15,227 nucleotides of DNA from Bacillota bacterium (GCA_021203665.1 JAJQAT010000023.1:2309-17535); one strand, 5' to 3'. Positions 1 through 6,289 are shown, counted from the stretch's first letter. The notes: generated by a model not told the origin, from the sequence alone. Numbers and translations: made by a program.

Positions 1-31
1 ATTCTAATACGGCACTTTTGTCAATATATAT

Positions 32-48
32 TTAAAATTGAATTTTAA
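32..48. repeat. AT-rich perfect palindrome upstream of hppA
   Basis: Two 8-bp arms, TTAAAATT and AATTTTAA, flank a single G at position 40. The palindrome lies about 25 bp upstream of the -35 box of the predicted hppA promoter, so it could be a regulator site or an AT-rich UP-like element. Palindromes of this kind arise readily by chance in sequence this AT-rich, so the functional reading is weak. Confidence 0.3.
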
Positions 49-73
49 TTTAATTACAATTTTGATTTTTGTA

Positions 74-102
74 TTGACTATTTGGCGGTATCGTTATAAA
101 AT
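74..102 (+). promoter_or_regulatory. Predicted sigma-A promoter of hppA
   Basis: The -35 box is TTGACT (74-79) and the -10 box TAAAAT (97-102), 17 bp apart. An overlapping TATAAA at 95-100 would give a 15-bp spacer. Transcription would start near 109, leaving a leader of about 30 nt before the hppA start codon. No other good promoter lies closer to the gene. Confidence 0.6.
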
Positions 103-138
103 AAATATACCTAATAAAATATGGAAGGGGTTATTCAC

Positions 139-2244
139 ATGAGCAACTTTGAAAAAATCGCGCCTGTCGCGGTATTCCTCTGCGCGGTGTTGGCGCTCGT
201 ATTCGCGTGCGTCAAATTCTACTCCGTAAAAAGGAAGCCCGAGGGCACGGACACCATGAAGGCAATAGGCGCAAAAATTCGCAAGGGCGCTATGGCGTAC
301 TTAAAGCGTCAGTATAAAACGGTCGGCATTTTCTTTGCCGTTATGTTTGTGATACTGATAGTCCTTGCGTTTACGGGATTTTTAACTCCGTATGTACCGT
401 TCGCGTTTTTATCCGGCGGATTTTTCTCGGGACTTTCGGGATTTATCGGCATGAAAATCGCGACCTACGCCAACACAAGAACCGCCAACGGAGCGCGCGA
501 GGGACTTAACAAGGGTCTAAAAATAGCGTTCTCGTCGGGTTCGGTTATGGGACTTACGGTTGTCGGACTCGGACTTTTGGACATAAGCGCGTGGTTTATG
601 ATTTTGAAATTCGGCTTTAGAATTGAAGACGTAACCGATATTATGTCGGCTATGCTTACATTCGGTATGGGCGCAAGCTCTATGGCGCTGTTCGCGCGTG
701 TGGGCGGCGGTATCTTCACCAAGGCTGCCGACGTCGGCGCGGACCTTGTTGGTAAGGTTGAGGCGGGTATTCCCGAGGACGACCCGAGAAATCCGGCTTG
801 TATCGCCGATAACGTGGGCGACAACGTGGGTGACGTTGCCGGTATGGGCGCGGACCTTTACGAGTCGTATGTCGGCTCGATAATTTCGTGCGGTGCGCTT
901 GCAACGGCGGCGGGACTCGGCTTTAACGGAGTTCTTGTTCCCATGCTTATCGCGGCAATCGGCATTATTTCGTCAATTATAGGCACATTCTTCGTGTCAA
1001 CCAAGGAAAACGCGACGCAAAAATCGCTTTTGGGCTCGTTAAGACGCGGCACGTACGCGTCGGCTGTTCTTTCGGCGATAGGCTCGGCGATATTGATATT
1101 CACATTGCTGCCGGAAAACTCGAACGTGTTCTGGGCGGTAATCTCCGGACTTTTGGCGGGCGTATTGATAGGCTTCTTTACGGAGTACTACACATCGGAT
1201 TCATATAAGCCGACAAAAAAGCTTGCCGCGTCGTCCGAAACAGGCTCGGCTACGGTTATAATCGACGGTATCGCTCTCGGTATGGCGTCAACCGCTATTC
1301 CGGTAATTATCATCGGAATTTCGGTAATCATCAGCTACTTTACATCGGGAGCCGGATATGCAGGTGAAGAATTGTTTACTCACGGACTTTACGGCGTGGG
1401 ACTTTCCGCTGTAGGTATGCTTTCGACGCTCGGTATTACGCTTGCGACCGACGCTTACGGTCCCGTTGCGGATAACGCCGGCGGTATTGCGGAGATGTCG
1501 GGACTTCCCGAGGTTGTACGTGAGAGAACGGATGCGCTTGACTCGCTCGGCAACACAACCGCCGCTACGGGCAAGGGTTTTGCGATAGGCTCGGCGGCTC
1601 TTACCGCTCTCGCGCTTATCGTTTCGTACACCGACAAGGTTACCGGCTTGGGCGCGGAGCTTGACCTTACAATTACAAATCCGGCGGTTCTTATAGGCTT
1701 GTTCGTCGGAGCTATGCTCCCGTTCCTGTTCAGCGCGATGACCATGCAGGCTGTGGGACGCGCGGCGCAGAAGATAGTTGTTGAGGTAAGACGTCAGTTC
1801 CGCGAAATAAAGGGACTTATGCAGGGCAAGGCTGAGGCGGATTATGAAACCTGCGTGGATATTTGTACAAAATCCTCGCTTAAGGAAATGATTTTGCCGG
1901 CGGCTTTGGGAATACTCGCTCCGATTGTTGTCGGACTTATTCTCGGCGCGAACGGCGTTGTGGGTATGCTCGCGGGCGCGCTTGTTTCGGGATTTGTTCT
2001 CGCTATTATGATGGCTAACTCCGGCGGAAGCTGGGATAACGCCAAGAAGTATATAGAGGCGGGCAACTACGGCGGCAAGGGCAGCGAAAACCATAAGGCG
2101 GCTGTTGTCGGCGACACCGTCGGCGACCCGTTCAAGGATACCTCCGGACCGTCTGTTAATATCTTGATTAAGCTGCTTTCGATGGTTTCAATCGTCTTTG
2201 CGACTATTGTTGTAGCCTACGGCGGTATGGGCGGATTGTTCTAA
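139..2244 (+). CDS. hppA: K+-dependent membrane-bound ion-pumping pyrophosphatase
   Basis: This integral membrane enzyme hydrolyses pyrophosphate and uses the energy to pump Na+ and/or H+ out of the cell. The 701-residue length and about 16 hydrophobic segments fit the family. The substrate site shows the conserved acidic loops: D198-V-G-A-D202 with K206, the run E213-D-D215 to N218, and D224, D228 and D232 in the DNVGDNVGD motif. The conserved C-terminal loop with GDTVGDPFKDTSGP is present. The subtype is readable: Ala475 and Gly478 (GNTTAATGKG) occupy the positions that are Lys and Thr in K+-independent enzymes, so this is the K+-dependent class, most of whose characterised members pump Na+. 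Glu242 (DLYES) lies where the transport glutamate of Na+-pumping enzymes sits. Start: I chose ATG 139 because GGAAGGGG (123-130) sits 8 nt ahead of it; in-frame ATG 121 has no such site. The gene has its own promoter and terminator. The pumped ion cannot be settled by eye. Confidence 0.96.
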   Translation: MSNFEKIAPVAVFLCAVLALVFACVKFYSVKRKPEGTDTMKAIGAKIRKGAMAYLKRQYKTVGIFFAVMFVILIVLAFTGFLTPYVPFAFLSGGFFSGLSGFIGMKIATYANTRTANGAREGLNKGLKIAFSSGSVMGLTVVGLGLLDISAWFMILKFGFRIEDVTDIMSAMLTFGMGASSMALFARVGGGIFTKAADVGADLVGKVEAGIPEDDPRNPACIADNVGDNVGDVAGMGADLYESYVGSIISCGALATAAGLGFNGVLVPMLIAAIGIISSIIGTFFVSTKENATQKSLLGSLRRGTYASAVLSAIGSAILIFTLLPENSNVFWAVISGLLAGVLIGFFTEYYTSDSYKPTKKLAASSETGSATVIIDGIALGMASTAIPVIIIGISVIISYFTSGAGYAGEELFTHGLYGVGLSAVGMLSTLGITLATDAYGPVADNAGGIAEMSGLPEVVRERTDALDSLGNTTAATGKGFAIGSAALTALALIVSYTDKVTGLGAELDLTITNPAVLIGLFVGAMLPFLFSAMTMQAVGRAAQKIVVEVRRQFREIKGLMQGKAEADYETCVDICTKSSLKEMILPAALGILAPIVVGLILGANGVVGMLAGALVSGFVLAIMMANSGGSWDNAKKYIEAGNYGGKGSENHKAAVVGDTVGDPFKDTSGPSVNILIKLLSMVSIVFATIVVAYGGMGGLF

Positions 2245-2258
2245 AACACGTTTTAAAT

Positions 2259-2299
2259 AAGCTGCCGCGGTTTTTGCCGCGGCGGCTTTATTTGATTTT
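2259..2299 (+). terminator. Intrinsic terminator after hppA
   Basis: A 12-bp GC-rich stem (2259-2270 with 2277-2288, one G-T pair) closes a 6-nt loop and is followed by the T-rich stretch TTTATTTGATTTT. It begins 15 bp after the hppA stop codon and ends that transcription unit. Confidence 0.8.
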
Positions 2300-2362
2300 G
2301 CCGTAAGCTACGCCTTAAACCGCTTTATTACAGAAAAAACGACAAAGTAGGTTTTTTTGATG

Positions 2363-2391
2363 TTGTAAATTATCGGCAAGCGTGATATAAT
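2363..2391 (+). promoter_or_regulatory. Extended -10 promoter of the DUF5662-cls unit
   Basis: A -35-like TTGTAA (2363-2368) is separated by 17 bp from a perfect -10 TATAAT (2386-2391), preceded by the TG of an extended -10 (2383-2384). The -10 box also forms the left arm of an inverted repeat (2386-2402). The next gene starts 32 bp downstream. Confidence 0.7.
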
Positions 2392-2402
2392 AAAGTATTA
2401 TA
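2386..2402. promoter_or_regulatory. Inverted repeat overlapping a -10 box; candidate operator
   Basis: TATAATA and TATTATA are perfect inverted arms around a 3-bp AAG centre. The left arm is the -10 box, and the predicted transcription start falls within or just beside the right arm, the place where a repressor would act. The arms are pure A/T, so chance remains a real possibility. Confidence 0.3.
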
Positions 2403-2423
2403 ATTAAAGGGAAGTTTGGCTAT

Positions 2424-2945
2424 ATGTTGCATTTGATAAAACATTTTTCAACCATAACGCGGCACAGGCACAAGGTGATATACCATTGCTATAAATGCGG
2501 AATTTTATGGCAGGGACTGCGCCACGACCTATCAAAATACAGTCCGACGGAATTTTTCGCGGGCGCTAAGTTTTACCTGGGCGACAGAAGTCCCACGGAG
2601 GCGGAGCGGCGCGAGTACGGATATTCCCGCGCGTGGATGCACCACAAGGGCAGAAATAAGCATCACTTTGAATACTGGACGGACTATAACCCGCAAACGC
2701 GCCGTCCGGAGGCGGTGGAGATGCCGCTTAATTATGTAAAGGAAATGTTCTGCGACCGCGTCGCGGCAGGTAAAATATATCTCGGCGACGGCTATACGAA
2801 CAATAACCCGATAGAATATTTCGAGCGCGGAAACGCCAAAAGCAGTATGCACCCGAAAACGGCGGCTCTGCTGGAGGGTTGGCTTGAAATGCTGCAAAAA
2901 GAGGGGGAGAAAAAAACCTTCGCCTATATAAAGTCGCTTAAATAA
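2424..2945 (+). CDS. DUF5662 family protein
   Basis: A 173-residue soluble protein that I recognise as the DUF5662 family, whose function is unknown; relatives have sometimes been labelled catalase without support. Visible features are a His-rich N-terminus (H14, H16, H21), an H34-D35 pair in RHDLSKYSPTEF, a second cluster H73-H74 with H80-H81 in HHKGRNKHHFEYW, and D111 in the MFCDR segment. The spacing H..HD..H..D resembles the metal-binding layout of HD-domain phosphohydrolases, but that is my inference. AAAGGGAA (2406-2413) lies about 10 nt before the ATG. The protein is first in a two-gene unit with cardiolipin synthase, 22 bp ahead of it, which may hint at a lipid-linked or envelope role. 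There is no signal peptide. Confidence 0.8.
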   Translation: MLHLIKHFSTITRHRHKVIYHCYKCGILWQGLRHDLSKYSPTEFFAGAKFYLGDRSPTEAERREYGYSRAWMHHKGRNKHHFEYWTDYNPQTRRPEAVEMPLNYVKEMFCDRVAAGKIYLGDGYTNNNPIEYFERGNAKSSMHPKTAALLEGWLEMLQKEGEKKTFAYIKSLK

Positions 2946-2967
2946 CTACAGATAAAAGGTGGATTTT

Positions 2968-4503
2968 ATGAAGAAAATTAACAGGCTGTTATATTCAAAT
3001 AAGCTTTTCGCATTTATAATGCTGCTGCTGCAAATTGCCGTATTTGTGGCGATGTTTATATGGATTTCAGACTATTCCGTTGCGATTACGGGTTTTTCCA
3101 CTGTTTTGAGCGCCATACTTGTGATATACGAAATAAACCGCACAGAGGAGTCCACCTTCAAAATGACGTGGATAACGCTTATTTCCATTATTCCCATATT
3201 CGGCGCGCTGTTCTATATTTATACGCGCGCAAGGACGATTACGCGCAATATACGCGATGATTACACCCGCGCTCAGGAGCTTAACAAAAAATACCTTCCC
3301 CGCGACGAGGAGGTTATGAAGAATTTGGCTCTGCTTGACAAGCGCGAATACAGCTTTGCCGGTTATCTTGAAAAATACGGCGGCTCGCCCGCGTTTTCAA
3401 ACACGGCGGTTCAGTATTATCCCATAGGCGAAAAAATGTATGAGGATATGAAAAAGGAGCTTTTAAAGGCGGAAAGGTTTATTTTTATGGAATTTTTCAT
3501 TATAAACTCCGCCGATAAAATGTGGCGCGAGGTTCTTGAAATACTGCGCCAAAAGGTGAAGCAGGGCGTCGAGGTGAGGCTTATGTATGACGCTATGGGC
3601 TGTCTTACCACTCTGCCCGTGCGCTATAACGAAACGCTTGAAAGATACGGAATAAAATGTCGGGTTTTTTCCCCGATAGTACCGCTTATCTCCACGCATC
3701 AAAACAACCGCGACCACAGAAAGATTGTCGTTATAGACGGGAAAACGGCGTTTTCCGGAGGAATAAACCTTGCCGACGAGTATATAAACCAAAAGGAACG
3801 CTTCGGTCACTGGAAGGACACCGGAATTATGCTCAAGGGCGACGCTGTGGCGGGTTATACGGCGATGTTCTTTGAAATGTGGAATGTGAACAACGAAAGC
3901 ATAGAGGACGGCGGGGAATATATAAACGCGTCAAAGGGAAACCCCGCGGACGCCGCCGGCTTTGTAATACCGTTCGGCGATACTCCTCTTGACGATATAT
4001 ACGTCGGAAAGCGCGCGTATATCCATAATCTTGACAACGCCTCGGAATACACCTATATAATGACGCCGTACCTTGTTATAGACGACGAAATGTTTGAAAG
4101 CATGAAATACGCGGCGCAGCGCGGAGTGGACGTGAAAATAATTATGCCGCACATACCGGACAAGCCGTATGCCTTTTACCTCGCGAGAACATACTACAAG
4201 GAGCTTCTTGACGTCGGGATTGAAATATACGAGTACACGCCGGGCTTTGTACACGCGAAGATGTCTATAAGCGACGGGCGCAAGGCGATTGTGGGTACGA
4301 TAAACCACGATTACCGCAGTCTTTACCTGCATTATGAATGCGCGGCGTACATGGTTGACGTGCCGGCGGTGATTGATATTGAGCGCGATTTCAAGGACAC
4401 TCTCGCTCTCTCGCAGAAAATCACCTATGAGGATATAAAGAAATTCAATCCGTTCACAAAGCTTCTGGGACACGTAATGCGCCTTATCGCGCCGCTGATA
4501 TAA
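2968..4503 (+). CDS. cls: Cardiolipin synthase, two-HKD phospholipase D type
   Basis: A 511-residue membrane enzyme that joins two phosphatidylglycerol molecules to form cardiolipin and glycerol, by the usual bacterial Cls reaction. Three hydrophobic N-terminal segments (about residues 13-32, 36-52 and 66-84) anchor it in the membrane. Both phospholipase D catalytic motifs are intact: H250-x-K252-x4-D257 (DHRKIVVIDG) followed by the typical FSGG, and H429-x-K431-x4-D436 (VHAKMSISDG). Length and layout match full-size Firmicute Cls. Start: AAAGGTGG (2955-2962) positions ATG 2968; an in-frame GTG at 2959 lies inside that site and is unlikely. The gene follows the DUF5662 gene closely and ends at a strong terminator, so the two are probably co-transcribed. 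Other PLD-family phosphatidyltransferases are possible, but the N-terminal membrane region favours Cls. Confidence 0.93.
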   Translation: MKKINRLLYSNKLFAFIMLLLQIAVFVAMFIWISDYSVAITGFSTVLSAILVIYEINRTEESTFKMTWITLISIIPIFGALFYIYTRARTITRNIRDDYTRAQELNKKYLPRDEEVMKNLALLDKREYSFAGYLEKYGGSPAFSNTAVQYYPIGEKMYEDMKKELLKAERFIFMEFFIINSADKMWREVLEILRQKVKQGVEVRLMYDAMGCLTTLPVRYNETLERYGIKCRVFSPIVPLISTHQNNRDHRKIVVIDGKTAFSGGINLADEYINQKERFGHWKDTGIMLKGDAVAGYTAMFFEMWNVNNESIEDGGEYINASKGNPADAAGFVIPFGDTPLDDIYVGKRAYIHNLDNASEYTYIMTPYLVIDDEMFESMKYAAQRGVDVKIIMPHIPDKPYAFYLARTYYKELLDVGIEIYEYTPGFVHAKMSISDGRKAIVGTINHDYRSLYLHYECAAYMVDVPAVIDIERDFKDTLALSQKITYEDIKKFNPFTKLLGHVMRLIAPLI

Positions 4504-4515
4504 AAACCGAACAAC

Positions 4516-4552
4516 AAAACACCGCGCGGGCAAAGCCGGCGCGGTGTTTTTT
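4516..4552. terminator. Strong terminator shared by convergent genes
   Basis: A perfect 12-bp stem (4516-4527 with 4539-4550) is capped by a further GGC/GCC helix with an AAA loop. Six T residues end the rightward side. Because the stem starts with AAAA, the minus strand also has a T-run after its hairpin, so the element can stop transcription in both directions. It sits between the convergent stop codons at 4503 and 4562. Confidence 0.9.
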
Positions 4553-4561
4553 AATTTAAGC

Positions 4562-4804
4562 TTATAACGACAGCGTTGTCGTAATCGAGCGTAATATATT
4601 TTCCTCAAATGCTTCAATCGCGGCAAGGCGGCGTTCAAGGCTTTCGCGGCTGACGCTCTCATCGGGCGGAATGCTGTTGCCGCTTACGTCAACGGTAAAT
4701 TTGAATTTTTGATTTACCTTTTTGGTTACTGTCTCCACGCTCGCGTCCGACTTGTTCACATTGGCGCCGGAATAGAGGTATTGCGGCTTTTCGCTGTCGG
4801 TCAT
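4562..4804 (-). CDS. Small hypothetical protein, 80 residues
   Basis: I do not recognise this protein. It is supported as a gene by an excellent Shine-Dalgarno (GAGGGGAG on the minus strand) about 8 nt before the ATG, by the shared terminator immediately beyond its stop, and by lying in a stretch with no other gene. The N-terminal third is polar and probably disordered. The middle (KFKFTVDVSGN) looks like a beta strand pair, and the C-terminal half (about residues 50-75, SRESLERRLAAIEAFEENI) is a charged, amphipathic helix that could form a coiled coil. It has no signal peptide, membrane segment or cysteine. It may be an independently transcribed single gene; a 14-bp palindrome lies just upstream of its ribosome binding site. 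Confidence 0.7.
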   Translation of the reverse strand: MTDSEKPQYLYSGANVNKSDASVETVTKKVNQKFKFTVDVSGNSIPPDESVSRESLERRLAAIEAFEENILRSITTTLSL

Positions 4805-4823
4805 TTTATCGCTCCCCTCTTCT

Positions 4824-4837
4824 GTATTTGCAAATAC
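4824..4837. promoter_or_regulatory. Perfect 14-bp palindrome; candidate operator
   Basis: GTATTTG and CAAATAC form a perfect palindrome with no spacer. It lies about 6 bp upstream of the ribosome binding site of the minus-strand gene at 4562-4804, and next to a TATTAT (-10-like, minus strand, 4842-4847). No convincing -35 box goes with that -10. The position fits a repressor site controlling the small gene; it is also far upstream of the rightward promoter at 4944. Confidence 0.4.
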
Positions 4838-4943
4838 GTATATAATACAATTTTTCAGGACGAATTATCGCAAAATTTTTATATTATTTTACCGCGCGGC
4901 GGCTTAAAATTCAAATTTTTCTTGTGTCAATGCCGTTTAACGG

Positions 4944-4972
4944 TTGAAATATTAGGAAGAATATTGTATAAT
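4944..4972 (+). promoter_or_regulatory. Strong promoter of the DUF362-to-rsmG operon
   Basis: TTGAAA (4944-4949) and a perfect TATAAT (4967-4972) are separated by 17 bp. Transcription would start near 4979, about 160 nt before the first gene's ATG. A small inverted repeat CCGTT-T-AACGG (4933-4943) abuts the -35 box and could be an operator. This is the only clear promoter ahead of the nine-gene run. Confidence 0.75.
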
Positions 4973-4981
4973 GATAAAATA

Positions 4982-5109
4982 GGCGGAGGTTTTAACGTGA
5001 AAAATAAACGGCGCATCTTACCATTATTCGAGACTCGGAGTATATTTATACGCCGTCGTCTCTCATAACGGCAATCTGCTTGTTTCTTTTCCACGTTATG
5101 ATTTTTGCC
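4982..5109. repeat. 128-bp imperfect inverted repeat (rod-like leader hairpin)
   Basis: Nearly the whole leader is self-complementary in one register. The outer arm 4982-4990 pairs with 5101-5109 (four G-U pairs on the plus strand). Then TAACGTG (4993-4999) pairs perfectly with CACGTTA (5092-5098), followed by 5001-5004 with 5087-5090, 5006-5011 with 5080-5085, 5013-5015 with 5077-5079, 5024-5027 with 5065-5068, GAGAC (5030-5034) with GTCTC (5058-5062), CGG (5036-5038) with CCG (5053-5055), and GTAT (5040-5043) with ATAC (5048-5051). This is roughly 50 pairs with scattered mismatches. The left end coincides with the predicted transcription start, which suggests a structured 5' leader or small RNA; a miniature palindromic mobile element is the alternative. 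I match it to no known RNA class. Confidence 0.6.
4997..5068 (+). CDS. Possible 23-residue leader peptide
   Basis: A GTG codon lies 7 nt after GGCGGAGG (4982-4989) and opens a 23-codon frame rich in Arg and Lys (MKNKRRILPLFETR and onward). It could be a leader peptide translated to control the structure of the operon leader. However, it lies inside the long inverted repeat, whose pairing explains the same bases, has no runs of a single regulatory codon, and resembles nothing I know. It is listed as a possibility only. Confidence 0.2.
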   Translation: MKNKRRILPLFETRSIFIRRRLS

Positions 5110-5126
5110 GCCGCAAGGCGGCGGAA
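5103..5126 (+). promoter_or_regulatory. GCAA-capped hairpin ahead of the DUF362 gene SD
   Basis: A 10-bp stem (5103-5112 with 5117-5126, including two T-G pairs) closes a GCAA tetraloop, a stable GNRA type. It ends 1 nt before the GGAG ribosome binding site (5128-5131). Its left arm overlaps 5101-5109, which can instead pair with 4982-4990 at the transcript start, so the two folds exclude each other. There is no T-run after it, so it is not a terminator. Confidence 0.5.
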
Positions 5127-5137
5127 TGGAGATTTAT

Positions 5138-6289
5138 ATGAACAATAAGGTTTCCGTTGTAAAATGTGAAAGGTACTCCGAGGTTCGGTCCGCGGTTTAT
5201 GAAGCGGTCGCGCTTATCGGAGGAATTGAGAAATTTATAAAAAAGGGCGACAAGGTGGTTATCAAGCCAAACCTTGTTTCAAAGAAAAAGCCGGAGGAGG
5301 CTGTCACCACCAATCCCGAATTTCTTCACGCGGTTATAGAAACAGTTGAGGAGGCGGGAGGAATCGTGACGATAGCCGAAAGTCCCGGAGGGCCGTATAA
5401 CGCGGCGGCGCTCAAGGGCGTGTACAGCGTGTGCGGAATTAACAAGGCGATTGAGGGAACAAACGCGAGGTTGAATTTTGACACCGGCTTTACCGAGGTG
5501 CATTTTCCCGAGGGAAAAACGGTTAAAAATATACCGATAATAAATCCGATATTTGACGCGGACGTTATAATTTCGCTTCCCAAGCTGAAAACGCACGCTA
5601 TGACGAGCTACACCGGCGCGGTAAAAAATCTTTTCGGAACAATTCCGGGAACATATAAGGCGGAGCTGCATTTCCGTCTTAACGAGAGAAAATCATTTTG
5701 CTCCATGCTTGTGGATTTGCACGAGTGCGTGAAACCCGCGCTGTCCATAATGGACGCGGTATGGGGAATGGAGGGCAACGGACCCACCGCGGGACAGAAT
5801 CGGCATATAGGACTTGTTATGGCATCGGAGAACGCTCACGCGCTCGATTTGGCGGCGTGCCGCCTTATAGATTACGCGCCCGCCGAGGTGGATACCGTGC
5901 GCGAGGCGATTGAGCGCGGACTTGTCGCGGACGGCGCGGAGAAATTGGAAATTATCGGCGAGGATTTGGAGCCTTTGATTATGAGGGATTTTGTAAAGCC
6001 CGAAAGCCATTTTAATCTGCTTAAGCTGATTTCACTTCCGGCATCGCTTAATGCCAGGCTCACAAACGCGCTTGCGTCAAGACCGAAAATGGATTACAAT
6101 ATATGCGTAGGCTGCGGCGAATGCGCGAGGTGCTGTCCGCCGAAAGCAATAGATATGTCGTCGGGCAAGCCCGTTATAGATGAGAAAAGGTGCATAAAAT
6201 GCTTCTGCTGTCAGGAGCTTTGCCCCAAAAAGGCGGTTATAATAAAGCGTCCGCTTCTCAACAGGTTTATGCTTAAATTTCTGAAGTAA
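5138..6289 (+). CDS. DUF362 domain protein with C-terminal 2[4Fe-4S] ferredoxin
   Basis: A 383-residue cytoplasmic protein. Residues 1 to about 300 form a DUF362 domain, marked by the early KVVIKPNLV and the SLPKLKTHAMTSYTGAVKNLFG segment. Residues 315-380 are a bacterial-type ferredoxin domain with two cluster motifs: C323-x2-C326-x2-C329-x3-C333-P and C352-x2-C355-x2-C358-x3-C362-P, with an extra Cys357. Such proteins are common in Clostridia and are presumed electron-transfer or iron-sulfur redox proteins, but their reaction is not established. Start: GGAG (5128-5131) stands 6 nt before ATG 5138; in-frame ATG 5126 and TTG 5105 lie within the upstream hairpin and lack a site. It is the first gene of the long operon, and its stop is 13 bp before the trmL start. 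Confidence 0.9.
   Translation: MNNKVSVVKCERYSEVRSAVYEAVALIGGIEKFIKKGDKVVIKPNLVSKKKPEEAVTTNPEFLHAVIETVEEAGGIVTIAESPGGPYNAAALKGVYSVCGINKAIEGTNARLNFDTGFTEVHFPEGKTVKNIPIINPIFDADVIISLPKLKTHAMTSYTGAVKNLFGTIPGTYKAELHFRLNERKSFCSMLVDLHECVKPALSIMDAVWGMEGNGPTAGQNRHIGLVMASENAHALDLAACRLIDYAPAEVDTVREAIERGLVADGAEKLEIIGEDLEPLIMRDFVKPESHFNLLKLISLPASLNARLTNALASRPKMDYNICVGCGECARCCPPKAIDMSSGKPVIDEKRCIKCFCCQELCPKKAVIIKRPLLNRFMLKFLK

Noticed and set aside
2331..2358. A-run/T-run hairpin (AAAAAAC with GTTTTTT) before the DUF5662 promoter
   Set aside because: It has only one G-C pair and a 10-nt loop, too weak to call a terminator, and the hppA terminator is already clear at 2259-2299.
3931..4662. A long minus-strand open frame opposite the end of cls
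   Set aside because: It runs antisense to the second HKD motif, has a basic, low-complexity composition and no ribosome binding site. It is a by-product of the codon pattern of cls. The same holds for the long minus-strand frames opposite hppA (1288-2094), trmL/degV (6465-7226) and glmM (12760-13821).
4709..5068. A rightward 119-codon open frame crossing the orphan gene and the intergenic region
   Set aside because: Its first part is antisense to the well-supported minus-strand gene, it passes through the promoter at 4944-4972, and it has no SD. Only its last 23 codons, with GTG 4997, have a plausible start.
5103..5126. GC-rich hairpin as an intrinsic terminator
   Set aside because: The T-run precedes the hairpin on the plus strand and there is none after it; on the minus strand an A-run follows it. 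It fits a structural or SD-proximal element better.
4979..5137. T-box or known riboswitch ahead of the operon
   Set aside because: The leader is about 160 nt, lacks the T-box sequence and an antiterminator/terminator pair, and I see no conserved riboswitch core. The fold is a single rod plus one hairpin.
5001..5140. Remnant of a decayed protein gene in the leader (several frames read in hydrophobic or basic stretches)
   Set aside because: No frame gives a recognisable family across the region, and the inverted-repeat pairing explains the base pattern better than coding does.
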